Below are positions 24,601 to 36,639 of a stretch of DNA of 64,000 bases, piece after piece. How positions within the stretch are numbered: the stretch's first letter is position 1; each line of letters opens with the position of its first letter. Under the pieces are notes generated by a model. That model ran no database searches. It had not been told where the DNA came from and saw nothing but the letters and a program-made list of their open reading frames with translations. The DNA is taken from assembly GCA_933228675.1 (NCBI GenBank), contig OW121744.1, positions 18,061,978-18,125,977 of the forward strand, in the 5' to 3' direction. The DNA is from Stomorhina lunata. Its lineage: Eukaryota; Arthropoda; Insecta; Diptera; Rhiniidae. Both the position numbers and the translations under genes were made by a program.

Positions 24601-26058
24601 AAGACTTTTCTATAGAAAAGTTGACGAAAGGAAGACTTTTCTATAGAAAAGTTGACGAAAGGAAGACTTTTCTATAGAAAAGTTGACGAAAGGAAGACTT
24701 TTCTATAGAAAAGTTGACGAAAGGAAGACTTTTCTATAGAAAAGTTGACGAAAGGAAGACTTTTCTATAGAAAAGTTGACGAAAGGAAGACTTTTCTATA
24801 GAAAAGTTGACGATAGGAAGACTTTTCTATAGAAAAGTTGATGAAAGGAAGACTTTTCTATAGAAAAGTTGACGAAAGGAAGACTTTTCTATAGAAAAGT
24901 TGACGAAAGGAAGACTTTTCTATAGAAAAGTTGACGAAAGGAAGACTTTTCTATAGAAAAGTTGACGAAAGGAAGACTTTTCTATAGAAAAGTTGACGAA
25001 AGGAAGACTTTTCTATAGAAAAGTTGACGAAAGGAAGACTTTTCTATAGAAAAGTTGACGAAAGGAAGACTTTTCTATAGAAAAGTTGACGAAAGGAAGA
25101 CTTTTCTATAGAAAAGTTGACGAAAGGAAGACTTTTCTATAGAAAAGTTGACGAAAGGAAGACTTTTCTATAGAAAAGTTGACGAAAGGAAGACTTTTCT
25201 ATAGAAAAGTTGACGAAAGGAAGACTTTTCTATAGAAAAGTTGACGAAAGGAAGACTTTTCTATAGAAAAGTTGACGAAAGGAAGACTTTTCTATAGAAA
25301 AGTTGACGAAAGGAAGACTTTTCTATAGAAAAGTTGACGATAGGAAGACTTTTCTATAGAAAAGTTGACGAAAGGAAGACTTTTCTATAGAAAAGTTGAC
25401 GAAAGGAAGAATTTTCTATAGAAAAGTTGACGATAGGAAGACTTTTCTATAGAAAAGTTGACGAAAGGAAGACTTTTCTATAGAAAAGTTGACGAAAGGA
25501 AGACTTTTCTATAGAAAAGTTGACGATAGGAAGACTTTTCTATAGAAAAGTTGACGATAGGAAGACTTTTCTATAGAAAAGTTGACGAAAGGAAGACTTT
25601 TCTATAGAAAAGTTGACGAAAGGAAGACTTTTCTATAGAAAAGTTGACGAAAGGAAGACTTTTCTATAGAAAAGTTGACGAAAGGAAGACTTTTCTATAG
25701 AAAAGTTGACGAAAGGAAGACTTTTCTATAGAAAAGTTGACGAAAGGAAGACTTTTCTATAGAAAAGTTGACGAAAGGAAGACTTTTCTATAGAAAAGTT
25801 GACGAAAGGAAGACTTTTCTATAGAAAAGTTGACGAAAGGAAGACTTTTCTATAGAAAAGTTGACGAAAGGAAGACTTTTCTATAGAAAAGTTGACGAAA
25901 GGAGGACTTTTCTATAGAAAAGTTGACGAAAGGAGGACTTTTCGATAGAAAAGTTGACGAAAGGAGGACTTTTCTATAGAAAAGTTGAGGAAAGGAAGAC
26001 TTTTCTATAAAAAACATGACGATAAGATGGCATTTCTATAGAAAAGTTGACGATTGGA
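21622..26058. repeat. 31-bp palindromic satellite, about 140 copies (array E)
   Basis: This is the most uniform repeat in the window. Each 31-bp unit contains the perfect 18-bp palindrome ACTTTTCTATAGAAAAGT followed by TGACGAAAGGAAG. Long runs of units are identical. Variants (GATAGG, GGAAGG, ACAAAAGG, GTCAAAAGG, GGAGGAC) occur in blocks. Edge units at 21622-21890 and 25900-26058 are the most diverged, as expected for a satellite homogenised by unequal exchange. The 31-bp period is not a multiple of three, and TAG in the palindrome stops frames, so no protein is encoded. Confidence 0.97.
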
Positions 26059-27784
26059 AATAGGAACTGAGCTGTAATATGAGTTTAGGTACTAATAATT
26101 ATACTAATACTTTGTTTTTACTTGAACTAAAAAGTGTTATTATTATTACTTAGTATTACTAGTTAGTATAAGCAATTGAGCTGTTGCCTTGAATGGGTTA
26201 AGTCTAAAGTTTTTGTTTAGCCAAAGGTAATTTTAGTGGGTGTAGTCGGAAATATTTGCAAGAAAATAAACATTTTTAACTGCCAAAAGAATAAAATTTA
26301 TGTTGACATACAATTTTGTAAAAATATAAGAAATAAATATTTATGACTAAAATAATAGAAATTTAAACAAATGATATTTTTATGAAGTAATAAAAGACTT
26401 TTGATATAAAGAAAGAATATATGTACAAATAATCAAATATTTATATCATTTATCAGTCCATTAGTTATTTTTTGCTGGCAATAAAATCAATCTACAATAT
26501 TTTTTTATTTCATAAAAAAAATATAGTTTCTACTTTATTTAAATTTTTTTATTTGTGATTTTTATATGTCAGTTTTTGTATTTTATTTCCTGTGCATATG
26601 TTTTTTTATGAAGATATTTCCAATTCCTGTTGGTGAAAAATGGGGAGGGCTTTGGAACCTTATAACCACAAAATGCTTTTTCATCAATTTTGTGGCTACA
26701 AGGCTAGTACAAGTTTTTGGTAGATTGAGTTTATTTTAATTTTGAAATACCCAATAGTTCTTAAAACTTAGTTATAAAAATCGTTTTCGGTTATGGGCGA
26801 ATATAAGCAGAGGGTTACAGCTTATCTCGATTTTTCGAATATAAAACTGTTCGAATTTGTTTGCCTAAGCATTGTGTTTCGGAAATAATTTCTTTCTATT
26901 CGGGTTACGCGGTAATCCCCCAGAACTGGGGTCAAATCGCCGTAATCGATATCGATCAATATGTGAGATATTTCAAAAACATTTCTGTGGCATACTTTTA
27001 GGATAATGTAAATAATATATAACATATAAGGTTCACTATATTGTAACCTATTTAAAAAAAGTTTCCTGATGGTAAAATTATTTCATTTAAACTAAATGTT
27101 GTGACAAACAAACGGATACGTTTAGATATCAAATTTTATTAAACTTTTTGCAAAATATTTTATTTTGGAAATCCCTAAATTATGTTACACAATATTTGAT
27201 TAAAAGTTTGAGTTTTCGATCGATATCGAATGTGGCGATTTAGCCTCTGACTTTTTTTTAATTCCGTTATTATAGTTAAATATATGAGTGATATCTGGAG
27301 TCACCCACTTCAAATACTGCTCACATATATCCATATATTTATATGGTTTGTGTCAATAATAACAAACATGGTATTTTGGAGAGTAAATACTGTTATTTGA
27401 ATCCAGTATTCGATATACCCCAAAGTGTAACAATCGCTGTAATCATGTCGACTTTTTCGCTTGAAAAAGAAATTGTATTCCCCTCTTGTATTCCCAATAT
27501 GTTAAGTGGGAATAAAAATCTGTCACAAAAAAATAAAAAGGCAAATATTTGTTTATTACAAAATTTATTGTACCTTAAGTTTGAGGTTAAAAATTCGTGG
27601 CTAATAAAACAATACGGAAAATTCTTCAACTGTATAAGCAATTTATAGCTTTGAGTTTTTTGTTCAACCGTAACAAGACAAAAATACTCAATATTAAATT
27701 TTGCCATTCCTAGCGTACATTAGGGTAGACCATATTGTAAAAACATGCCATTATAGTAGCGATAGAATAGTGGTTTAAATTTAG
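26059..27784. other. Single-copy DNA with one diverged inverted repeat
   Basis: The segment at about 26930-26965 and that at 27213-27245 are imperfect reverse complements sharing GATCGATATCGA and GGCGATTT, perhaps ends of a small DNA element. Frames of about 100 codons overlap on both strands at 27343-27707, but they lack start context, motifs or splice sites that would make either a gene. Nothing else was found. Confidence 0.35.
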
Positions 27785-27995
27785 CTAAAAGACATTTCTA
27801 TAGAAAAGTTGACGTTAATAAGACTTTTCCATCGAAAAGTTGAAGATAGGAAGACTTTTCTATAGAAAAGTTGAAGATAGGAAGACTTTTCTGTAGAAAA
27901 GTTGAAGATAGGAAGACTTTTCTATAGAAAAGTTGAAGATAGGAAGACTTTTTGTAGAAAAGTTGAAGATAAAGCGATATTTCCACAGAAAAACA
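27785..27995. repeat. Satellite outlier of the 31-bp palindromic family
   Basis: About six to seven copies of the array E unit with GAAGATAGG in place of GACGAAAGG, still carrying ACTTTTCTATAGAAAAGT. It lies 1.7 kb beyond the main array and is separated from it by single-copy DNA. Confidence 0.9.
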
Positions 27996-28080
27996 GACAG
28001 ACAGGCATTTGTGTGATAATAATAATAATATCCAAACTCCCAATATTTTTACTGGTACTTTAAAAACATAAGTACTAAAA

Positions 28081-29685
28081 ACAAGTAAGAAAGTGCTATA
28101 GTCGGTCAAGCCCGACCATACGATACCCTTCACCACTAAGGTCAAAGGTGTTATTTTTCCTGTATAAAGACAAATATTTGCTAAATTTTGCCATCATACA
28201 AACATTTTCTCAAAACTTATATATTTAAGCTGTTTTCGTCATTTGAACTTATGAGACGGGATCAAATGTGGACCGATTATCTCGGAATTTTGCAAGTTGA
28301 TTACATTTATTACAAAAATTATGTATGCAAAAAATAAACTCAAAATTTTCATTATCTTTAGATTTACGAGCGTTTTAGTGATTTTTTGTCTTATTTAGTG
28401 CGTTTATATACCCTTCACCACCATAGGTGGAAAGGGTATTATAAGTTTGTGCTGATGTTTGTAACGCATAGAAATATTTGTCTTAGACCCACCTTTTAGT
28501 ATACCAATAGACTTAGAATCACTTTCTGAGTCGATTTAGCGATGTCCGTCCGTCCGTCCGTCCGTCTGGCTGGCTGGACGGCTGGCTGGACCCCCATGTG
28601 AACCTTGTAATCAAACTACAGGTCGCAATTCTAAAGATAATTTGATGAAATTTGGCACAGATAATTTTTTTGATAATGGGACCATGGCTATTGAAATTGG
28701 TCAAAATCGGTCCATTACTTATGGTACCTCCCATAGGTCCCACTTCCCGGAATTGCTATATTGGCCACAAATATCAATATTTTTTCACAAAATTTAAAAC
28801 AGATACTGCTTATGTAAACTTAAATCACTGTACCAAATTTCGTTGAAATCGGTCCACATTTGACCATAGCTCCCATACAAACTCTTCTTCAAAAACGCAC
28901 TAAATGAGACAAAAAATCACTAAAACGCTCGTAAATCTAAAGATAATGAAAATTTTGAATTTATTTTTTGCATACATAATTTTTGTAACAACTGTAATCA
29001 ATTTGCCAAATTTCGAGATAATCGGTCCTCATATAAGTCCAAATGACGGAAACAGGTTGAATATATACGTTTTGAGAAAATGTTTGTATGATGGCAAAAT
29101 TTAGCAAATATTTGTCATTATACAGGAAAAATAACACCTTTGACCTCAGAGGTGAAGGGTATCGTATGGTCGGCTTGACCGACTATAGCGCTTTCTTACT
29201 TGTTAAAGAAGAGTTTGTATGGGAGCTATGGTCAAATGTGGACCGATTTTAACAAAATTTGGTACAGTGATTTATGTTTACGTAGACAGTATTTGCTTCA
29301 AATTTCATGAAAATATATTGATATTTGTGGCCAATATATCAATTCCGGGAAGTGGGACCTATGGGAGGTACCATAAATAATGGACCGATTTTGACGAATT
29401 TCAACAGCCATGGTCCCATTGTCAAAAAAATGATCTGTGACAAATAAAATTTTATAAAATTATCTTTAGAATTGCGACCTGTAGTTTGATTACAAGGTTT
29501 ACATTAGGGTCCAGCCAGCCGCCCAGCCAGACGGACGGACGGACAGACATCGCTAAATCGACCCAGAAAATGATTCTAAGCCTATTGGTATACTAAAAGG
29601 TGGGTCTAAGACGAATATTTCTATGCGTTACATACATCAGCACAAGCTTATAATACCCTTTCCACCTATGGTGGTGAAGAGTATA
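28081..29685 (-). mobile_element. DINE/mini-me-like element (minus) split by an inverted insertion
   Basis: 28081-28406 plus 29205-29685 together are colinear with the intact minus-strand copy at 30406-31206. They include the end ACAAGTAAGAAAGTGCTATA, the hairpin GTCGG-TCAAGC-CCGAC and the GTCY core (here on the complement, about 29520-29550). The copy is interrupted in the run of T after TTTAGTGCG by a complete + strand copy of the same family. Confidence 0.8.
28407..29204 (+). mobile_element. Complete 0.8-kb DINE/mini-me-like element nested in an inverted copy
   Basis: It starts TATACCCTTCACCACCATAG, a self-complementary head ending AAAGGGTAT, has a GTCY/GGCT simple core at about 28543-28590, and ends with hairpin GTCGG-CTTGA-CCGAC followed by CTATAGCGCTTTCTTACTTG. 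Removing it rejoins the host element with at most a TT difference and no clear target duplication, which fits Helitron-type insertion. No transposase or helicase is encoded; it is non-autonomous. Chance frames across the core are not genes. Confidence 0.8.
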
Positions 29686-29894
29686 AAAAAACATTTGCTC
29701 TAGAGTATCTAAAGGACTTGAAATGCTTCTAAAAATTTCTATATATTTTTTTCAGATTTTCATAGGAATTCTCTGCTTGGTTGATTTTTCTTTCTTGTTA
29801 TTTTTCTCTCTGAAAATATTATTTTACTTATGCCTAATTCATTTTTCTTCCTATTTCATTACAGGTGAGTTACTTTTGTTATTATACCCCCCAG

Positions 29895-29967
29895 CTCTGA
29901 GTAAGTATAAGACAAAACACAAGCCTTCAAATGTTGTTGAAGCAACACTAGATCCAATGTATAGCAG
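29895..29967 (+). CDS. Candidate internal exon, unknown protein
   Basis: Preceded by a T-rich tract and CCCCCAG, and followed by AGCAG|GTGAATA, a good donor. The only open frame encodes LSKYKTKHKPSNVVEATLDP plus MYS, a lysine-rich segment of normal composition, with two bases carried in and two carried out. An alternative acceptor at 29863-29864 (TTACAG) would add 30 bases in frame. The required upstream phase matches neither exon candidate at 7464 nor that at 20768, so at least one unseen exon must intervene or it belongs elsewhere. A frame open from 29723 through this exon is very T-rich and hydrophobic. I read that part as intron, but an alternative first exon cannot be excluded. Confidence 0.45.
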
Positions 29968-30405
29968 GTGAATAATTTTGGGATGAGTTAGACAAGCTTG
30001 TAAATATTCTAATAATGTCTTGGGTGATTCTGAGGTGGGATTTAAAAAAAAAACGAAAGAAGATAAAAGAAGGAATTTCCAGATATTAAATTTTTAAAAA
30101 CAAATACTTAAGGTACATATTAAATATTTATTTGGTGAAAAGTTAAATGGAGCTTATAATGTTTCATTTTTGTTCTGAATTTATAATATACTCGAATAAG
30201 AGGAAACATAAATTTTTAAAGTTTTTTCTTTAAATTTTAATTGCTTTACCCAAATAGTTACACGTTTCTTAAATTTTAGGGCAATAAAAAAATATTTCAT
30301 TTTATTAAAAACAAAACCAGAATTATAACTACCCAAGAGTCCAATTTATCTTAAGATTTGAAAAGATAATGGAAACACTGTGAAACAAAAAAAAGAAAAA
30401 AAAAC
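29968..30405 (+). other. Intron-like DNA with left copy of a 75-bp direct repeat
   Basis: 30314-30390 (AATTATAACTACCCAAGAGT, then CCAATTTATCTTAAGATTTG) recurs at 31566-31640 on the far side of the next two mobile-element copies. No gene beyond the exon candidate is seen. Confidence 0.5.
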
Positions 30406-31206
30406 ACAAGTAAGAAAGTGCTATAGTCGGTCAAGCCCGACCATACGATACCCTTCACCACTAAGGTCAAAGGTGTTATTTTTCCTGTATAAAGACAAAT
30501 ATTTGCTAAATTTTGCCATCATACAAACATTTTCTCAAAACGTATATATTTAACCTGTTTCCGTCATTTTGACTTATATGAGAGCTAGGGTCAAATGTGG
30601 ACCGATGATCTCGAAATTTGGCAAATTGATTACAGTTGTTACAAAAATTATGTATGGAAAAAATAAACTTAAAATTTTCAATATTTTTAGATTTACGAGC
30701 GTTTTAGTGATTTTTTTGTCTCATTTAGTGCGTTTTTAAAGAAGATTTTGTATGGGAGCTATGGTCAAATGTGGACCGATTTCAACAAAATTTGGTACAG
30801 TAATTTTAGTTTACATAGGCAGTATTTGTTTTAAATTTCATGAAAAAATATTGATACTTGTGGCCAATATGTCAATTCCGGGAAGTGGGACCTATGGAAG
30901 GTACCATAAATAATTGACCGATTTTGACCAATTTCATGGTCATAGCCATGGTCCCATTATCAAAAAAATTATCTGTACCAAATTTCGTCAAATTATTTTT
31001 AGAATTGCGACCTGTAGTTTGATTACAAGGTTTACATGGGGGTCCAGCCAGCCAGCCAGACGGACGGACAACGCTAAATCGACTCAGAAAGTGATTCTAA
31101 GCCTATTGGTATACTAAAAGGTGGGTCTAAGACAAATATATCTATGCGTTACATACATCAGCACAAACTTATAATACCCTTTCCACCTATGGTGGTAAAG
31201 GGTATA
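30406..31206 (-). mobile_element. Complete DINE/mini-me-like element
   Basis: An uninterrupted minus-strand copy of the same 0.8-kb family, from ACAAGTAAGAAAGTGCTATA to the hairpin head AAGGGTATA. It has the GTCY core (on the complement near 31040-31070) and the terminal GTCGG/CCGAC hairpin. This copy is the reference that shows the neighbouring element is split. Confidence 0.85.
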
Positions 31207-31216
31207 AATATTAATA

Positions 31217-31565
31217 TTTGTTGCCAATACATCAATTCCGGGAAGTGGGACCTATGGGAGGTACCATAAATAATGGACCGATTTTGACGAATTTCAATAG
31301 CCATGGTCCCATTATCAAAAAAATGACCTGTGCGAAATCTCATCAAATTATCTTTAGAATTGCAACCTGTAGTTTGATTACAAGGTTTACATGGGGATCC
31401 AGCCAGCCAGCCAGACGGACGGACGGACATCGCTAAATCGACTCAGAAAGTGATTCTAAGCCTATTGGTATACTAAAAGGTGGGTCTAAGACAAATATTT
31501 CCATGCGTTACATACATCAGCACAAACTTATAATACCCTTTCTACATATGGTGGTGAAGGGTATA
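31217..31565 (-). mobile_element. Partial DINE/mini-me-like element
   Basis: It repeats the final 350 bp of the preceding copy (from the TTGCCAATACATCAATTCCG block to AAGGGTATA) in the same orientation and directly adjoining it, so it is a tandem partial duplication. Confidence 0.85.
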
Positions 31566-32779
31566 ACAAACCCGGAATTATAACTACGCAAGAGTCCAAT
31601 TTATCTTAAGATTTGCCAAAATAATGGAAACACTGTAAAAAAAAAAAATAAAATGCTAAAAGTAAGAATATAGTTCACTAGCGTCTAGCCTATTTAGACA
31701 ATAAAAACTTATATTATAATGAAAGTTCATGATAAAATAATAATTTTGTTGCATAGTGTTATAGCAATTCATTGTGGAGTAAAATAGTCAGTCAGCTTTA
31801 ATTTTATTGCTAATGGCAATTGACTGTAAAAGGTCTCTGTCTGTCTGTCTAAAGAAGTTTCCTTTATATTTTTATTATAAAATAAAAATGATTTACTGTC
31901 ATTTTTTATTTCCATCATCAAAATTTTTCGTTCGCTATAATTAGTTTCATATTACGTGATCAATTGCGAAATTAGAATTTCTTAAATACTCTCACATAAT
32001 TTAATGTAAAGGATAGCTCATTTATAACTAACTACAAATATTTTTAGTAAATTATAGTCATTAAATTTTCTTATTATGATTTAAGCTTAATTAACCTTTA
32101 ATTAAACAAAAAAACACACAAATTTTCATTTAACCAATTCAAGAGGAATTTATATTAAGAATTATTAGATTTTGAAATAAATACTCGTATTTAGTAATCT
32201 TAAATTTTTGCTTTACTACATCAACAATATTTAAACATTTCAAAGCATCTGTATCTGTAGTTCATAGCATATTGCCTGTATCCGTCTGACCGCCCTCACA
32301 ATTTGTGGTGAAGAGTAAATTAAACAGGATGTCCGAAGGACATCATGCCAACATACATACATACAATTCAATGTAGACGGACAACAAAATTATTAAAGCA
32401 CGTTTTGGAAAATGCAAAAAAAAAAATCCCTGTTTACACAAACAATAATCCCTGATGTTTACAAAGAATGAAAATGGCATGAGATTTAGAACAAAAAAAT
32501 ATTTTATATGCAACATCAGCTTAAAACAAGTGATTACTATGTCATTGGTATGTGATGGTATTAAATTTATTGATTTTGTCTATCAACAAATAAAGTCAAA
32601 ATGCTCATAACTACAAGTTGTAGGCAAAATGTGTGATAGGAATAATAATTTTGAAAAAAAGAGAATTCAAAAAGATTTTGTACAAAAATAGGAAAACAGA
32701 AAATTGACACACGCATTTTCTATTATATATAAACTTGAGAATGACTATGTATAGTCCAGACTGACTGCATATATGCAAA
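31566..32779. other. Single-copy spacer with right copy of the 75-bp direct repeat
   Basis: 31566-31640 is the second copy of the 75-bp flank. Other items are a GTCT run at about 31838-31852, a short inverted repeat GATGTCC-GAA-GGACATC at 32328-32344, and a TACA tract near 32350. No gene is visible. Confidence 0.5.
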
Positions 32780-35690
32780 CAAATTTTCTATTAAAATAGT
32801 AAAACTTTGAAAATTTTCCTATCAAAATAATAAATTTTTGAAAATTTCCCTTAAAAAATAAAAACATTTTGAAAATTTTCTTATAAAAATAGTAAAATTT
32901 TGAAATTTTTCCTACAAAAAAGTAAAAAAAAAAATTGTAAAATTTTTAAAATTTTCTTAAAAATATAATAAAATTTTACTATAAAAATAGTAATATTTTG
33001 AAAAATTTGCTATAAAAATAGTAATATTTTTAAAATTTTCATCTAAAAATTGTAAAAATTTAAAAATTTTCTTATTAAAATAGTAAAATTTTAAAAATTT
33101 CCCTATTAATATAGGAAAATTTTGAAAAATTTCCCATAAAAATAAAAAAAAATTTGAAAAATTTCCTATACAAATAGGAAAATTTTACAAATTTTTCTAT
33201 AAAAAATGGTAAAATTTTCCAATAAAAATAGCAACATTTTGAAAATGTTCCTATAAAATAGATCAATTTTGAAAATTTTACTTCACTAAAAGTAAAAATT
33301 TGACATTTTTCTATAAAAATAGAAAAATTTTCCTATAAAAATAGAAAAATTTTGAAAATTTTCCTATAAAAATAGGAAAATTTTGAAAATGTTCCTATAA
33401 AAAAAGGAAAATTTTGAAAATTTTCCTACAAGAATAGGAACATTTTGAAAATTTTCCTATAAAAATAGGAAAATTTTCCTATAAAAATAGGAAAATTTTC
33501 CTATAAAAATAGGAAAATTTTCCTATAAAAATAGGAAAATTTTCCTATAAAAATAGGAAAATTTTGAAAATTTTCCTATAAAAATAGGAAAATTTTAAAA
33601 ATTTTCCTATAAAAATAGGAAAATTTTGAAAAATTTTTTTATAAAAATAGGAAAATTTTGAAAATTTTCTTAGAAAAATAAAAATAGGAAAATTTTAAAA
33701 ATTTTCCTATAAAAATAGAAAAATTTTGAAAATTTTCCTATAAAAATAGAAAAATTTTGAAAATTTTCCTATAAAAATAGAAAAATTTTGAAAATTTTCC
33801 TATAAAAATAGAAAAATTTTGAAAATTTTCCTATAAAAATAGAAAAATTTTGAAAATTTTCCTATAAAAATAGAAAAATTTTGAAAATTTTCCTATAAAA
33901 ATAGAAAAATTTTGAAAATTTTCCTATAAAAATAGAAAAATTTTGAAAATTTTCCTATAAAAATAGAAAAATTTTGAAAATTTTCCTATAAAAATAGAAA
34001 AATTTTGAAAATTTTCCTATAAAAATAGAAAAATTTTGAAAATTTTCCTATAAAAATAGAAAAATTTTGAAAATTTTCCTATAAAAACAGAAAAATTTTG
34101 AAAATTTTCCTATAAAAATAGAAACATTTTGAAAATTTTCCTATAAAAATAGAAAAATTTTGAAAATTTTCCTATAAAAATAGAAAAATTTTGAAAATTT
34201 TCCTATAAAAATAGAAAAATTTTGAAAATTTTCCTATAAAAATAGAAAAATTTTGAAAATTTTCCTATAAAAATAGAAAAATTTTGAAAATTTTCCTATA
34301 AAAATAGAAAAATTTTGAAAATTTTCCTATAAAAATAGAAAAATTTTGAAAATTTTCCTATAAAAATAGAAAAATTTTGAAAATTTTCCTATAAAAATAG
34401 AAAAATTTTGAAAATTTTCGTATAAAAATAGAAAAATTTTGAAAATTTTCCTAAAAAAAAATAGAAAAATTTTGAAAATTTTCCTATAAAAATAGAAAAA
34501 TTTTGAAAATTTTCCTATAAAAATAGAAAAATTTTGAAAATTTTCCTATAAAAATAGAAAAATTTTGAAAATTTTCCTATAAAAATAGAAAAATTTTGAA
34601 AATTTTCCTATAAAAATAGAAAAATTTTGAAAATTTTCCTATAAAAATAGAAAAATTTTGAAAATTTTCCTATAAAAATAGAAAAAGTTTGAAAATTTTC
34701 CTATAAAAATAGAAAAATTTTGAAAATTTTCCTATAAAAATAGAAAAATTTTGAAAATTTTCCTATAAAAATAGAAAAATTTTGAAAATTTTCCTATAAA
34801 AATAGAAAAATTTTGAAAATTTTCCTATAAAAATAGAAAAATTTTGAAAATTTTCCTATAAAAATAGAAAAATTTTGAAAATTTTCCTATAAAAATAGAA
34901 AAATTTTGAAAATTTTCCTATAAAAATAGAAAAATTTTGAAAATTTTCCTATAAAAATAGAAAAATTTTGAAAATTTTCCTATAAAAATAGAAAAATTTT
35001 GAAAATTTTTCTATAAAAATAGAAAAAATTTGAAAATTTTCCTATAAAAATAGAAAAATTTTAAAAATTTTCCTATAAAAATAGAAAAATTTTGAAAATT
35101 TTCCTATAAAAACAGAAAAATTTTGAAAATTTTCCTATAAAAATAGAAAAATTTTGAAAATTTTCCTATAAAAATAGAAAAATTTTGAAAATTTTCCTAT
35201 AAAAATAGAAAAATTTTGAAAATTTTCCTATAAAAAGAAAAATTTTGAAAATTTTCCCATAAAAATAGAAAAATTTTGAAAAATTTCCTATAAAAAATTT
35301 TGAAAATTTTCTTATAAAAATAGTAAAATTTTGAAAATTTTCCTATAAAAATAGAAAAATTTTTAAAATTTTTCTATAAAAATAGAAAATTTTTTTTATA
35401 AAATAGAAAAACTTTCCCAAAAAAAAAAACGAAAAAAATTGAAAATTTCCCTATAAAAATAGTAAAATTTTGAAAATGTTCCTATAAAAATAACAAAGTT
35501 TTTTAATTTTTCTTATAAAAATAGTAAAATTTTGAAAATTTTCCTATAAAAATTGTAAATTGTTGAAATTTTTCCTATAAAAAAAGTAAAATTTTGAAAA
35601 ATTTCCTATAGAAATAGTAAATTTTGAAAATTTGTCTGTAAAGCTAGTAATGCTTGGAAAATTATTCCATAAAAACATTTTAAAAATTTC
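32780..35690 (+). repeat. 31-bp satellite, forward block (array F)
   Basis: About 90 copies of a 31-bp unit combining TTTTCCTATAAAAATAG and AAAAATTTTGAAAA. The centre (33700-35250) is nearly uniform and the edges are diverged. Early units have TAGGAAAAT, later ones TAGAAAAAT. Confidence 0.95.
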
Positions 35691-36639
35691 ATACAACTTT
35701 TCTTATTTGTGGATTTTGTACCTTTATTTGGTTAAGATTTTCATTGTCTTTCCCCTACAAAAATATCTATAGAAATTTTATTTTCATATTAATAAACCGC
35801 CTGTAGTTATTTATTTCCTTGGTTTTATTTTCTTAGAGCATGAAAATAAATAATAAAAACTTATTTTTCCACAGGACATGAACAATAGTTATTGGATGAA
35901 AAATATAAATTAATGTAAAAACGAAGAAGGTGTTACAAGGTTAAACCAACAAAAACAAAGCAAATAAAATGTTATTTTTGTATTTTTTTTTGTTATTGTC
36001 TTGTTCATGATAAAGAAGGCATGAAAAAGTTCATTAGTCAGTGTTAACTTTTCTCGTTATCCTCCGCTTGTTTCTGTTATTTTACAACTGTATTTTCTCT
36101 TCCATTTCAAAACTTCACTCTACCAATAAGTCCTGCCAGAGAGGGTGAGGATTCGAGGTAAAAGGTGTGCGTATTATTTGTACCACGTGTTTTTGGTATC
36201 TTTCCTTCATTAATAGATACTTCGTTTTTCCTTCTACTACAACTGTCACTTTCATTGTGTGAGTAAATGTCAGAAATCCTGTAAATAAGAGAGAGAGAGA
36301 GTACTCAAAGCAGAAAGGGAAAGGAAGTAAAAGTGATAAATTTATCTGCAAGGATATGTTTTACAGAATAGAATGAGTGTAGTTATGTTACGTTCAATTG
36401 AATTGTGTTGTATTAGTGTGTGTTATGAGCATGTCATGGTTGCAATATATGTTGTTGTTTTCTTGTGTTTCCTTCCCTTTTTAGTCATTTATTGAGATAT
36501 TAAGAAACATACAATTATGCTGACAGTTATATAAAAGCTTTTAATAAATGGTATTGTAAAAGCTTTTAGTTTTGCTCAAAAACTGTTTAGCTTTCCATTG
36601 GAAGTATACGTATTATCAATAGATGGCGTTCAAATACCA
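35691..36639. other. Single-copy spacer between inverted satellite blocks
   Basis: About 950 bp that would form the loop if the two flanking blocks paired. It contains a GAGAGAGAGAGAG tract near 36289-36301 and no supported gene. A minus-strand frame at 36115-36351 is mostly produced by simple sequence. Confidence 0.45.

Noticed and set aside
21622..26058. CRISPR array
   Set aside because: The repeats abut directly with no unique spacers, the setting is eukaryotic and no cas gene is present.
27343..27707. Two antiparallel frames of about 100 codons
   Set aside because: Neither has start context, splice signals or recognisable motifs, and mirror-image open frames are expected by chance in such sequence.
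29723..29894. Hydrophobic open frame leading into the exon at 29895
   Set aside because: The residues (Phe/Leu/Ile-rich) follow from a T-rich tract that also gives good acceptor sites, so an intron end is the simpler reading. Kept only as an alternative.
36115..36351. Minus-strand 78-codon frame with a hydrophobic start
   Set aside because: The leader-like part is generated by a GA-rich tract and there is no supporting context.
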